From: Myxococcales bacterium
Lineage (GTDB): Bacteria; Myxococcota; Polyangia; HGW-17; SLPX01
Direction: 5' to 3'
DNA: 6,320 nt
Assembly (NCBI GenBank): GCA_007131745.1
Contig: SLPX01000303.1
Location: 1-6,320, forward strand
Each line of letters starts with the position of its first letter. Position 1 is the stretch's first letter. The translations under genes were made by a program, and so were the position numbers. The notes beneath the pieces were generated by a model. It had not been told where the DNA came from. It did not search any database and was given only the letters and a program-made list of their open reading frames with translations. Positions 1 through 5,917 of the stretch are shown piece by piece.

Positions 1-119
1 ATGATGAAGAACGCCTTCTTGTCAATAAGCTCCCGTATCTGTCCCAACCTGCGATCAGGGGGGATCATGTAATGCTCTTCCGGCAAACACGGCCCGGCGA
101 TATTAAAAAATTTTTTCAT
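1..119 (-). CDS. AAA-like ATPase, N-terminal fragment (3' end beyond the left edge)
   Basis: Only the first 39 codons are inside the window. The peptide opens MKKFFNIAGPCLPEEHYMIP and continues with an RRLGQIRELIDKKAFFI segment. This matches the stereotyped start of a family of AAA-like ATP-binding proteins (MKKFFNxAGPCxPxxHYMxP...LIDxxxYF), found in Deltaproteobacteria, Cyanobacteria, Chloroflexota and candidate phyla. In that family the P-loop (usually HAPRQTGKTT) follows within a few residues, so it would lie just past the window edge and cannot be seen here. The start is well fixed: the minus-strand CGGAG (126-130) lies 6 bases upstream of the ATG. The gene is divergent from the protease gene. 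The cellular role of the family is poorly defined; NTP-dependent activity is expected from the fold. The match is from memory of the family, without a search. Confidence 0.72.
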   Translation of the reverse strand, partial: MKKFFNIAGPCLPEEHYMIPPDRRLGQIRELIDKKAFFI

Positions 120-125
120 TTCGTT

Positions 126-130
126 CTCCG
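126..130 (-). promoter_or_regulatory. Shine-Dalgarno site of the AAA-like ATPase
   Basis: Reading the minus strand, CGGAG is followed by 6 bases and the ATG at 119-117. It decides the start of the truncated left-edge gene. Confidence 0.7.
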
Positions 131-180
131 AACTATCTATTACGCACTACCATCAAAAAACCACGCTGTCTCTCATTGTG

Positions 181-214
181 AGCGCTTGCTATGTGAGGTT
201 TCACGTTTAGCGCT
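181..214. repeat. Imperfect inverted repeat, operator-like
   Basis: Two copies of the self-complementary hexamer AGCGCT (181-186 and 209-214) flank an inner dyad, ATGTGA-GGTT-TCACGT (191-206), which pairs over six positions including one G-T. The two dyads share one centre apart from an unequal gap of 4 and 2 bases between the arms. It lies 62-95 bases upstream of the ATPase start on the minus strand. It could be a regulator binding site or an RNA hairpin in that gene's leader. Confidence 0.4.
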
Positions 215-234
215 TTTGCATTGCGTGTTCGTGC

Positions 235-263
235 ATACTACCGCCCGGGCCTTTTGGAAACAA
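235..263 (-). promoter_or_regulatory. Weak sigma-70-like promoter candidate for the AAA-like ATPase
   Basis: On the minus strand TTGTTT (263-258) and TAGTAT (240-235) are separated by 17 bases. Each box matches consensus only partly (TTG of TTGACA; four of six for TATAAT). Transcription would start near 228 and run through the inverted repeat at 181-214. This is a guess based on spacing; other promoters are possible. Confidence 0.22.
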
Positions 264-316
264 GACGGAACGTTCAGTCCGATTTCGGCCCCGGTTCAAG
301 TCCGGGACAAGTTTCC
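256..316. other. Three-stem fold with a tRNA-T-arm-like hairpin
   Basis: CCCGG-TTCAAGT-CCGGG (290-306) has exactly the shape and sequence style of a tRNA T-arm: a five-pair stem, a seven-base loop and the GGTTCAAGTCC core. An outer pairing, GGAAAC (256-261) with GTTTCC (311-316), encloses it together with a small CGGA/TCCG hairpin (266-269 with 278-281). There is no D-arm, no standard seven-base anticodon loop, and four unpaired bases separate the T-arm from the closing stem, so this is not an intact tRNA. It may be a tRNA remnant, a tRNA-like RNA element, or chance. Confidence 0.35.
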
Positions 317-417
317 GCGAGAATGAAGTCAATCCTAAGCGCGAAGCACAAGTGTTTTATGCCGTCATGTTTGTTCTGAATAAGCGGAGGTGCGCTGCCT
401 GTTTTCATGAGAAGTGT

Positions 418-446
418 CAACCGGTAGGTTGAGTTGCCGGTGGCAA
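418..446. repeat. Two adjacent short hairpins, possible upstream activator sites
   Basis: CAACC-GGTA-GGTTG (418-431) and TTGCC-GGT-GGCAA (434-446) are perfect five-pair dyads separated by two bases. Both have GGT in the centre. They lie about 120-145 bases upstream of the sigma-54-like promoter, the usual distance for enhancer-binding activator sites. The dyads are seen directly; the role is inference. Confidence 0.35.
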
Positions 447-563
447 GAAGTCTAGCCGTTTTTTGGAAGTTGGTTTTCTTGGATTGCGGTTTTCAAAGGG
501 GAGATGAGAGGTAAAATCCCGTAATAAAGCTACTTAAAAGTATGGCATGCAAAGTTGTATTTG

Positions 564-579
564 TGGCATTTGTTTTGCA
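564..579 (+). promoter_or_regulatory. Candidate sigma-54 (RpoN) promoter upstream of the protease gene
   Basis: TGGCATTTGTTTTGCA fits the -24/-12 consensus TGGCAC-N5-TTGCA closely. The invariant GG (565-566) and GC (577-578) are separated by exactly 10 bases, and TGGCA and TTGCA are complete. Placing the C of GC at -12 puts the start of transcription near 590, giving a leader of about 157 bases before the protease ATG. Sigma-54 promoters need an AAA+ activator bound upstream; paired dyads at 418-446 are candidate sites. No regulator gene is in the window. Confidence 0.48.
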
Positions 580-588
580 TTCAGTACG

Positions 589-625
589 AATGGAACCGAA
601 TCCACTGGATTCGGTTCCATTTTTG
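589..625 (+). terminator. Perfect 15-bp hairpin followed by a T tract
   Basis: AATGGAACCGAATCC (589-603) and GGATTCGGTTCCATT (607-621) are perfect reverse complements around the three-base loop ACT, and the run TTTTT (620-624) overlaps the 3' foot. The shape is that of an intrinsic terminator reading rightward. What it would terminate is unclear, because no gene precedes it on the plus strand; an unrecognised small RNA is one option. Alternatively, since the predicted sigma-54 start falls at 590, it may be a 5'-end stem-loop of the protease mRNA that protects or attenuates it. Confidence 0.6.
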
Positions 626-732
626 ATTGTTTGGAGATCTTGAGGTATTGCTTAAAAAATGCAATGTTCTTTCGGGTGGTCGATGCTGGTTGGTGTTTTG
701 TCGCCGGTCATCGGCTTCGCCGCAAAAAAAAA

Positions 733-738
733 GAAGGG
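733..738 (+). promoter_or_regulatory. Shine-Dalgarno site of the cysteine protease gene
   Basis: GAAGGG ends 8 bases before the ATG at 747 and follows a run of nine A residues. It selects this ATG over the in-frame TTG at 627, whose extra 40 residues would bury the lipoprotein signal peptide inside the chain. Confidence 0.7.
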
Positions 739-746
739 TGATTAAC

Positions 747-2744
747 ATGAAAAGACGCAAGATTCATTTTTCGGGGTTGTGGGTTCCATACATTATGGTT
801 TTGATGCTGGCCTTGGGTACATCGGCATGTAGTGAGCAAAAAGAAGGGGGAGACAAGGATCATCTTCCACACGCTTATCCGGAAGACTCCGATGCTCCTC
901 TTTCGAGCCTTGATGACTTGATGACGGGCGCTCCCAGCAACGAAGAAATTCCCGAAGGCGGAAAGGCCGACGCTATTTATCCTTCGGCTTTTGACCTGGC
1001 GGATTATCAATCGCCTGTTAGAAGCCAGGGCAGCAGGGGAGTTTGTTCGATTTTTTCTGCTGTAGCATTGATGGAGCACCTGTATATCAGGGAAGGCACT
1101 ATGCCCAATCCGAATTTTTCAGAGCAGTTCCTTCAGTGGTCGGTCAAGGCGGAACTTGGAGATTTCGTAAACACCGAAGGCTCCAATGCGCGCTCAAACA
1201 TCAGGGCGATCAATCTCTACGGGATTGTCATGGAGCAGGACCACCCCTATGAAACTTTTCCGTGGGGGGTGTCTCATGATGAACGCTGCACAGGGGACGA
1301 TCGTCCGAGGGTTTGTTACACGAACGGCGACCCCCCCGAGTCCGCGTTGCAGGCCAGAAGGTGGAAGCTCCCTCCGGGACGTTGGGTTAACAGCAGAACT
1401 AACAGCATCAAGGCTTTCATGACTGAAAACCAGCAGGGCGTGGTTGCTGGAATGACTTTTTTCTATCAATCATGGAACCATCGTCTTTCGGATCTGCCGA
1501 CAAACAGCAATTATTGGAGCGAGGGTTATGTTCTCTATCCCAACGCGGTCGACAAGGAAAAAAGCCTTGAAAAGCGAGCAGGGCATTCCATTTTGTTGAT
1601 TGGATGGGATGATGATCTGGAAGTTGATAAGGTGGATGAAAACGGCGCGGTGAAGCTGGACGATGACGGCAATCCGATAACCGAAAAGGGTTTCTGGGTT
1701 TTCAAGAATTCTTGGGGCACTACCGGCTTCGGGATAAGGAATCCGTTCGGCGCGGGCTATGGTTATTTGTCCATGAGATACGTGGAAGAGTACGCGACGA
1801 TTTACGGGTCCAATGATCCCAGTGTTGAACTGATAGAAATCTGCGACGACGGAATGGATAACAATTTCAACGGCTTGACCGATTGCGAAGATCCGGAATG
1901 CGCGGATCATCCTGCTTGTATTGAAGGAGGGTTGACTTTCAAGAACAATGAAACCATCGCCATACCGGACAATGATCCTCAAGGAATCACTTCCGTAATA
2001 GAGGTGGGACAACCCGGGATCATAGGCAACATGTTCTTGGACGTGGATATCACCCATACATACGTCGGGGATCTGACCGTAACCCTGGTGGGCCCGGACA
2101 ACACCCGCGTTGTGCTCCATAACCGGGAAGGCGGCAGCCAGAGAAATCTGAAGAAGACCTACACTCCGGCCGGGTTCGTGGGCAAGTCCATCGAAGGAAC
2201 TTGGACGCTTGAAATCACCGACACTGCTGCGGCCGACACCGGGCAGCTCAACTCCTGGTCGATTACCTTCCAGCTTACGGGAGACGTTCCGGAAGAGATC
2301 TGTGACAATGGAATCGACGACAGCGGAAACGGCTTGATCGATTGTGCGGACCCATCCTGCTCGGATTTTCCGGGTTGCAGTGGAACGCAGACGATTACCG
2401 AAACCAATAACACCCAGATGGTCATTCCCGACAATGATCCGGACGGGATTGAATCCACCATCGAGATAAGCGCGGTCGGCGCGGTGTTGAGCTTGGCAGT
2501 CGACGTTGATATTACTCACACTTTCAGGTCCGATCTCATCGTCTCACTCATCCATCCTGATGGAGAAGAAGTGATTCTTTTCAACCAGGAGGGAATGGGC
2601 GGAGAAAATCTGGTTAGGCGATTCACACCCACCGAGCTCATCGGTTTTCCCGCCACGGGAACCTGGACTTTGAAGGTTGTCGACGGTTACATGTACGATG
2701 AGGGCACTCTGAATTCTTGGTCCATCGAGATGGAAGTTCAGTAG
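747..2744 (+). CDS. Secreted lipoprotein: papain-like (C1) cysteine protease with two Cys-motif/P-domain modules
   Basis: This is a 665-aa exported protease. Residues 1-28 form a lipoprotein-type signal peptide: a KRRK start, a hydrophobic core and the lipobox-like TSAC with Cys28. An acidic linker (29-75) follows. The peptidase C1 domain spans about 78-350. Gln94 and Cys100 lie in SQGSRGVCSIFSA (oxyanion hole and nucleophile), His280 in AGHSILLIGWDDD, and Asn321 in FKNSWG. Arg97 replaces the usual disulfide Cys, as in many bacterial C1 enzymes. An Asp-rich insert (287-314) lies between His and Asn. Two modules follow. Each has a four-Cys motif with identical spacing (Cys366/380/385/391 and Cys519/533/538/544) and then a proprotein-convertase P-domain-like beta-sandwich (about 398-510 and 552-663) with shared IPDNDP, DVDITHT and LNSWSI blocks. 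Expected site: outer membrane or cell surface. The substrate is unknown. No classical I29 inhibitory propeptide is seen. Confidence 0.88.
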   Translation: MKRRKIHFSGLWVPYIMVLMLALGTSACSEQKEGGDKDHLPHAYPEDSDAPLSSLDDLMTGAPSNEEIPEGGKADAIYPSAFDLADYQSPVRSQGSRGVCSIFSAVALMEHLYIREGTMPNPNFSEQFLQWSVKAELGDFVNTEGSNARSNIRAINLYGIVMEQDHPYETFPWGVSHDERCTGDDRPRVCYTNGDPPESALQARRWKLPPGRWVNSRTNSIKAFMTENQQGVVAGMTFFYQSWNHRLSDLPTNSNYWSEGYVLYPNAVDKEKSLEKRAGHSILLIGWDDDLEVDKVDENGAVKLDDDGNPITEKGFWVFKNSWGTTGFGIRNPFGAGYGYLSMRYVEEYATIYGSNDPSVELIEICDDGMDNNFNGLTDCEDPECADHPACIEGGLTFKNNETIAIPDNDPQGITSVIEVGQPGIIGNMFLDVDITHTYVGDLTVTLVGPDNTRVVLHNREGGSQRNLKKTYTPAGFVGKSIEGTWTLEITDTAAADTGQLNSWSITFQLTGDVPEEICDNGIDDSGNGLIDCADPSCSDFPGCSGTQTITETNNTQMVIPDNDPDGIESTIEISAVGAVLSLAVDVDITHTFRSDLIVSLIHPDGEEVILFNQEGMGGENLVRRFTPTELIGFPATGTWTLKVVDGYMYDEGTLNSWSIEMEVQ

Positions 2745-2745
2745 A

Positions 2746-2779
2746 GCCGGCGCCCGGCGCTCTCGGCTAAAGAGAGCGC
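2746..2779 (+). terminator. GC-rich stem-loops just after the protease gene, possible terminator
   Basis: GCGCTCTC (2757-2764) pairs perfectly with GAGAGCGC (2772-2779) around a seven-base loop. A second, partly competing hairpin, GCCGG-CGC-CCGGC, occupies 2746-2758, directly after the stop codon. No T tract follows the larger stem immediately; the next long T run is at 2830-2837. This may be an mRNA 3'-end stabiliser or a non-canonical terminator. Confidence 0.4.
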
Positions 2780-2875
2780 ACCATTGATTTCGGGTGCGGT
2801 TATCCTTTCTCTTTCAATTTTCTTTCACCTTTTTTTTCACCGCTTTGTTTCTGAGACATTCGAAATACGAGGTTC

Positions 2876-2904
2876 TTGTGGGTTGGGGTTCGGGCTGGTA
2901 AAAT
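2876..2904 (+). promoter_or_regulatory. Sigma-70-like promoter candidate for the LOG-family gene
   Basis: TTGTGG (2876-2881) and TAAAAT (2899-2904) are separated by 17 bases. The -10 box matches TATAAT at five of six positions; the -35 box has only the TTG half. Predicted transcription start is near 2911, about 60 bases before the ATG. Confidence 0.4.
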
Positions 2905-2912
2905 GCCCGAAC
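2888..2912. repeat. Inverted repeat overlapping the LOG promoter, operator candidate
   Basis: GTTCGGGC (2888-2895) and GCCCGAAC (2905-2912) are perfect eight-base arms around nine bases (TGGTAAAAT). The loop contains the proposed -10 box, so a dimeric repressor bound here would block the promoter. No regulator gene in the window can be linked to it. Confidence 0.4.
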
Positions 2913-2958
2913 ATCATCTTATTAACATGGGTTGACAACGAACGTGAAGGTCACTGGA

Positions 2959-2963
2959 AAGGA
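2959..2963 (+). promoter_or_regulatory. Shine-Dalgarno site of the LOG-family gene
   Basis: AAGGA lies 7 bases before the ATG at 2971. It favours this start over the in-frame TTG at 2932, which has no comparable site. Confidence 0.65.
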
Positions 2964-2970
2964 AAACAGG

Positions 2971-3750
2971 ATGAACAAAGAAGAATGCACTCTTTTGACA
3001 AACAGCGCAGAGGACGCCCGTCGTGCCGGTGAACAGAAGTCCGATTCCCCTGCAGCACAATCACCGACGTACACTTTGGCGTATGCGGACAAGGAATTCC
3101 TGTTAAGACCGGAACTGCGCTCAGTGCGCCTTCAGTTGGAGTTGTTGAAGCCGGAATTGTTGCAGCAGGAGCAGGGCATCGAATCAACGATAGCGGTTTT
3201 CGGAAGCGCCCGCCTGAAAGAAAACACGAAGTATTATGAGGAAGCCCGGCGGTTTTCGTCCATGATTACCAGTGAATACCAAAAAGAGGGTCGGTGTCGA
3301 CTGGTGGTGGTCACCGGAGGCGGTCCGGGAATAATGGAAGCGGCCAATCGCGGCGCACAGGAGGCAGGAGGAAAGAGTATAGGTCTTAGCATTGTGCTTC
3401 CTTTTGAGCAGAACGCCAATCCTTACATTACGCCCGAACTGTCTTTTCAGTTTCACTATTTTGCAATCCGTAAAATGCATTTTTTGATCAGGGTCCGGGC
3501 CATGGTCGCTTTTCCGGGTGGTTTCGGTACCCTTGATGAACTGTTTGAGACACTGACCTTGATTCAAACCCACAAGATCGAGAAATTTCCAATAGTCTTG
3601 GTGGGGCGGAGTTTTTGGGAACGCGTGGTGAATTTCCAGGCTTTGGTCGAAGAAGGTGTGATCTCTCCGGAGGATCTGGATTTGTTCGAATTGGTGGACA
3701 CCGCGGAGGAAGGGTTTTCAGTGCTGAAGGAACGGATGGTTTTGGATTAA
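2971..3750 (+). CDS. LOG-family protein (nucleotide 5'-monophosphate phosphoribohydrolase, TIGR00730 type)
   Basis: This is a 259-aa cytoplasmic Rossmann-fold protein. Family hallmarks are complete: IAVFGSAR (74-81) opens the fold, VTGGGPGIMEAANRGA (114-129) and PGGFGTLDE (182-190) are the nucleotide-binding and catalytic motifs, and the Arg-Lys of FAIRKMHF (164-171) is the usual conserved pair. Glu190 is the expected catalytic acid. LOG enzymes release the free base from nucleoside 5'-monophosphates; plant and some bacterial members make cytokinins, while PpnN-type members recycle purine nucleotides. Which substrate this one uses cannot be read from the sequence. Length and the FHYFAIRK region suggest the longer bacterial subgroup. 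The first 40 residues are polar and unlike the core. An upstream promoter with an inverted repeat (2888-2912) suggests separate control. It converges on the transglycosylase gene with a 4-bp overlap. Confidence 0.9.
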   Translation: MNKEECTLLTNSAEDARRAGEQKSDSPAAQSPTYTLAYADKEFLLRPELRSVRLQLELLKPELLQQEQGIESTIAVFGSARLKENTKYYEEARRFSSMITSEYQKEGRCRLVVVTGGGPGIMEAANRGAQEAGGKSIGLSIVLPFEQNANPYITPELSFQFHYFAIRKMHFLIRVRAMVAFPGGFGTLDELFETLTLIQTHKIEKFPIVLVGRSFWERVVNFQALVEEGVISPEDLDLFELVDTAEEGFSVLKERMVLD

Positions 3751-5912
3751 TACGCGGCTATTATGAGTTCGGAATTGATCCATTCCCGGTACACGTAATT
3801 TGAAATGTGGCCTTGCCTTCGCATTTGCGCGAGAAGGTTTCTGAGGTGCAGCAGCCAATCCATGGTTATACGACCTCCCTTGAACGTTTTGTAGTAGCGC
3901 ACCGGGCTCGGCGTGATGGCAGCGAGGTGCAGACTTTGCAAGGGAACCAGGCGGCCGGCCGGGCGGTTGAAGTATACTCGTGATGCATGATCCACCCCGT
4001 ATATGCCGGGTCCCATTTCAATCAGGTTCAGGTAAAGCTCAAGGATCCTGTTTTTTGGAACCACCTGTTCAAGACGCCAGGTGAGAAGGGCTTCCTGTAA
4101 TTTCCTCGAGACGTTTCGGTCGTGGTTCAGAAAAACGTTTTTTACAAGTTGCTGGCTTATCGTACTGGCGCCCTTGTAAAAACCCCTGTGCTCGACATTG
4201 AAAGCAAGCGCTCTTCTGATCTGCTCGATATCAAAGCCTTTGTGAGAGAAAAATTCCCGATCTTCCGTGGTCAGGAAAGCGTTTACCAAGTGATTGGGCA
4301 ACCTTTCAAGAGACCGGTAGTAGGGGTTTTCTTCTCCCAGGATCCACTCTTGCGTTGTGCCTTCAGCGGTTTTCACCTGCATCGTGTAGGGACGCAGAAG
4401 GAGGTTTGCATCTGCGCCCGGCGGATCTTTTTCAACCGAACATCCGCCGTTTGATGAAATTGCGAGAGACAAATCTTCGAGATTTTTTGAATGTGCAGAA
4501 ATCGAGATCTTGGCTCCAAGATTCCCGGACAAGATCATTCCATCCAGCGCGGGGATTATTTCCGCTGGTATTACATCCAGCAAGCGTTGGCATGGGGTTT
4601 CCTCCAGGACGGCTTCCAGCGCGCAGCCGACACCTTTTTCGTCAAACCTGATTCGACCCCTAATGCCGGCCGAGACATCGTCTTTTCTGACCCGCATTTC
4701 CCGGAAATCTACGGTTTTCACGGAATCCTTCCAGTGGGCGTTTCCTTTCAGCATGACGTCGAAATTCCGGATTTGAACAGGAGTCCGGGCTATGCGACGC
4801 TGAAAGAGTTCGGTGTCTGCATCCATGTTGAGATCAAACCTGGCGGAACCTTCGTTTCCAGGACCCAGAGAAGCGGTTATTCTTCCGTTGACGATTGTTT
4901 TATCGTTGGCTCCGGGAATACCCTTTTCCAGGGTAAGGATACGCGCTGTCATGTTTGTGAAGTCGGCCTGGATTCCTGTTTGCCCCGTTCGTAGATCCTT
5001 GATTCCCTTGACCCGGACGCGGCCTCCCGCTCCGTCCGCTATGTAAGCGGTTGCAGTCATATCCAGTAAATCTTCCCCCGGTTCTTCCAGGATGAATGAT
5101 GCGATCAGGTTGTTTTCGGCCAGGGCGGGACCCAAGGAGAACCGTCCAAGGTTGCCCGGGAGGCGGACATTGAGCACGCGCGCGTTCAACCGATCGAGTT
5201 GAAAGCCCCGGAACCCGATCATGGTTTCTGTTTTCGAATCCGAAATGGGTTGGAGTTCGGCTGTTTTTTTCGGGGACGAGAAGGATTTCCATGAAAGGTT
5301 TTTTCCCGATACTTCACCCCCGTTTTTGAAAACGGCCTTGAGTGATCCCACTGTCGCCCTGTGGCATGTCCTGTTTCTGCTTTTGCATTTTTCGAGGACA
5401 AGGTGGGCTTCGTCGGCAACAATCCTCGTAACAGGACCGTTGTGGACTACTAAGTCAGCGTTAAGGTTTCTGACCAGTATGTTTGCGTTTCGACCGGAAG
5501 ACCGGGTTTTGGCCGATGGGCTGCGAGGGTGACGATTCAGTAAGCCGGAAAGTTCTTCAATGTCGCCGGAAGCTCGTATGCGGGGGTTTTCCACGGTTAT
5601 AGTTATTGTGTTCAGGGACCCGAAGTGCAAACGCCCGCGGATCGAGGGTATGAATATGGAACTCTTTTTGATCCTGTCCGGTGAATCGTTGTGCAACCGG
5701 ATATCAATGTTTTCTGCCTTGATTCCGGGGCTCTTGAGCCCCACAGGCCATGCGGCTTGGATGGTTACATCACCACCTGTGTATGTCTCGATTGCACGTG
5801 AAAGTCTTTTTGTGATCGCCTTGCTTACAAGCAGGTGGAGACCCAACGGGCAGGCGATTGAAATGCATCCGAGAGCAGCGATCAGTGTAGGGTGCAACCA
5901 TAGAGGTCGCAT
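3747..5912 (-). CDS. AsmA-like/GT51 fusion: membrane-anchored monofunctional peptidoglycan glycosyltransferase
   Basis: The protein is 721 aa from the ATG at 5912, or 737 aa from an upstream ATG at 5960. I prefer 5912 because TTGGAG sits 5 bases before it; the 5960 start has no clear site but would nearly abut the SPOR gene. Residues are numbered from the longer form. One membrane segment spans about 24-46. Residues 47-520 are beta-rich and resemble AsmA-type proteins. Residues 545-690 are a GT51 domain with motifs in order: TTEDREFFSHKGFD (Glu566, catalytic base), KGASTISQQLVKN (596-608), RKLQE (619-623, Glu623) and KNRILELYLNLIEMG (636-650). It should polymerise lipid II into glycan strands on the periplasmic face. 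There is no transpeptidase domain, so cross-linking needs a partner. In motif 5 the usual Glu of LxxxExAxLA is Gln675. The GT51 call is firm; the AsmA assignment rests on pattern and needs a structure comparison. Confidence 0.88.
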   Translation of the reverse strand: MRPLWLHPTLIAALGCISIACPLGLHLLVSKAITKRLSRAIETYTGGDVTIQAAWPVGLKSPGIKAENIDIRLHNDSPDRIKKSSIFIPSIRGRLHFGSLNTITITVENPRIRASGDIEELSGLLNRHPRSPSAKTRSSGRNANILVRNLNADLVVHNGPVTRIVADEAHLVLEKCKSRNRTCHRATVGSLKAVFKNGGEVSGKNLSWKSFSSPKKTAELQPISDSKTETMIGFRGFQLDRLNARVLNVRLPGNLGRFSLGPALAENNLIASFILEEPGEDLLDMTATAYIADGAGGRVRVKGIKDLRTGQTGIQADFTNMTARILTLEKGIPGANDKTIVNGRITASLGPGNEGSARFDLNMDADTELFQRRIARTPVQIRNFDVMLKGNAHWKDSVKTVDFREMRVRKDDVSAGIRGRIRFDEKGVGCALEAVLEETPCQRLLDVIPAEIIPALDGMILSGNLGAKISISAHSKNLEDLSLAISSNGGCSVEKDPPGADANLLLRPYTMQVKTAEGTTQEWILGEENPYYRSLERLPNHLVNAFLTTEDREFFSHKGFDIEQIRRALAFNVEHRGFYKGASTISQQLVKNVFLNHDRNVSRKLQEALLTWRLEQVVPKNRILELYLNLIEMGPGIYGVDHASRVYFNRPAGRLVPLQSLHLAAITPSPVRYYKTFKGGRITMDWLLHLRNLLAQMRRQGHISNYVYREWINSELIIAAY

Positions 5913-5917
5913 GGGTG

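Larger units (their letters stand above)
120..746. other. Divergent intergenic region of 627 bp
   Basis: No convincing protein gene lies here. The open frames on the plus strand (72-326 and 547-741) have no recognisable protein character or good ribosome binding site. The region holds structured DNA: a 34-bp imperfect inverted repeat (181-214), a three-stem fold containing a tRNA-like T-arm (256-316), two adjacent small hairpins (418-431 and 434-446), a 12-bp palindrome TACTTAAAAGTA (531-542), a sigma-54-like promoter (564-579) and a 15-bp hairpin with a T tract (589-625). An A-rich stretch and Shine-Dalgarno site (724-738) lead into the protease gene. The length and the density of inverted repeats suggest regulation of one or both divergent genes, or an undescribed small RNA. 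Nothing distinct is seen in 317-417. Confidence 0.8.

Noticed and set aside
256..316. Intact tRNA gene
   Set aside because: Only the T-arm is convincing. The D-arm, a seven-base anticodon loop and a seven-pair acceptor stem next to the T-arm are missing.
72..326. 84-codon plus-strand frame at the left end
   Set aside because: It overlaps the well-supported antisense start of the AAA-like ATPase and crosses the inverted repeat and T-arm structures; the protein has no recognisable character.
543..559. Second sigma-54-like site, TGGCATGCAAAGTTGTA
   Set aside because: The GG to GT spacing is 11 rather than 10 and the -12 GC is lost; the neighbouring site at 564-579 fits far better.
590..643. 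Short leaderless frame starting exactly at the predicted transcription start (MEPNPLDSVP...)
   Set aside because: Its sequence is fixed by the hairpin arms, it is only 17 codons long, and nothing supports translation.
547..741. 64-codon plus-strand frame ahead of the protease gene
   Set aside because: It spans the sigma-54-like promoter and the hairpin, and the start codon has no Shine-Dalgarno site.
627..746. Forty extra N-terminal residues for the protease from a TTG at 627
   Set aside because: These would place the signal peptide internally. The ATG at 747 has a good ribosome binding site and gives a normal lipoprotein leader.
1470..2519. 349-codon open frame on the minus strand inside the protease gene
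   Set aside because: It lies wholly antisense to a gene with clear catalytic and P-domain motifs, has no recognisable domain and no good ribosome binding site, and arises from the codon bias of the real gene.
2932..2937. TTGACA as a -35 box for the LOG gene
   Set aside because: No -10-like sequence lies 16-18 bases downstream (the region is the purine-rich ribosome binding site), so it cannot form a promoter in that position.
4491..4994. 167-codon open frame on the plus strand within the transglycosylase gene
   Set aside because: It is antisense to the AsmA-like region and has no family features; neighbouring plus-strand frames at 4122-4454, 4355-4651 and 5560-6132 are rejected for the same reason.
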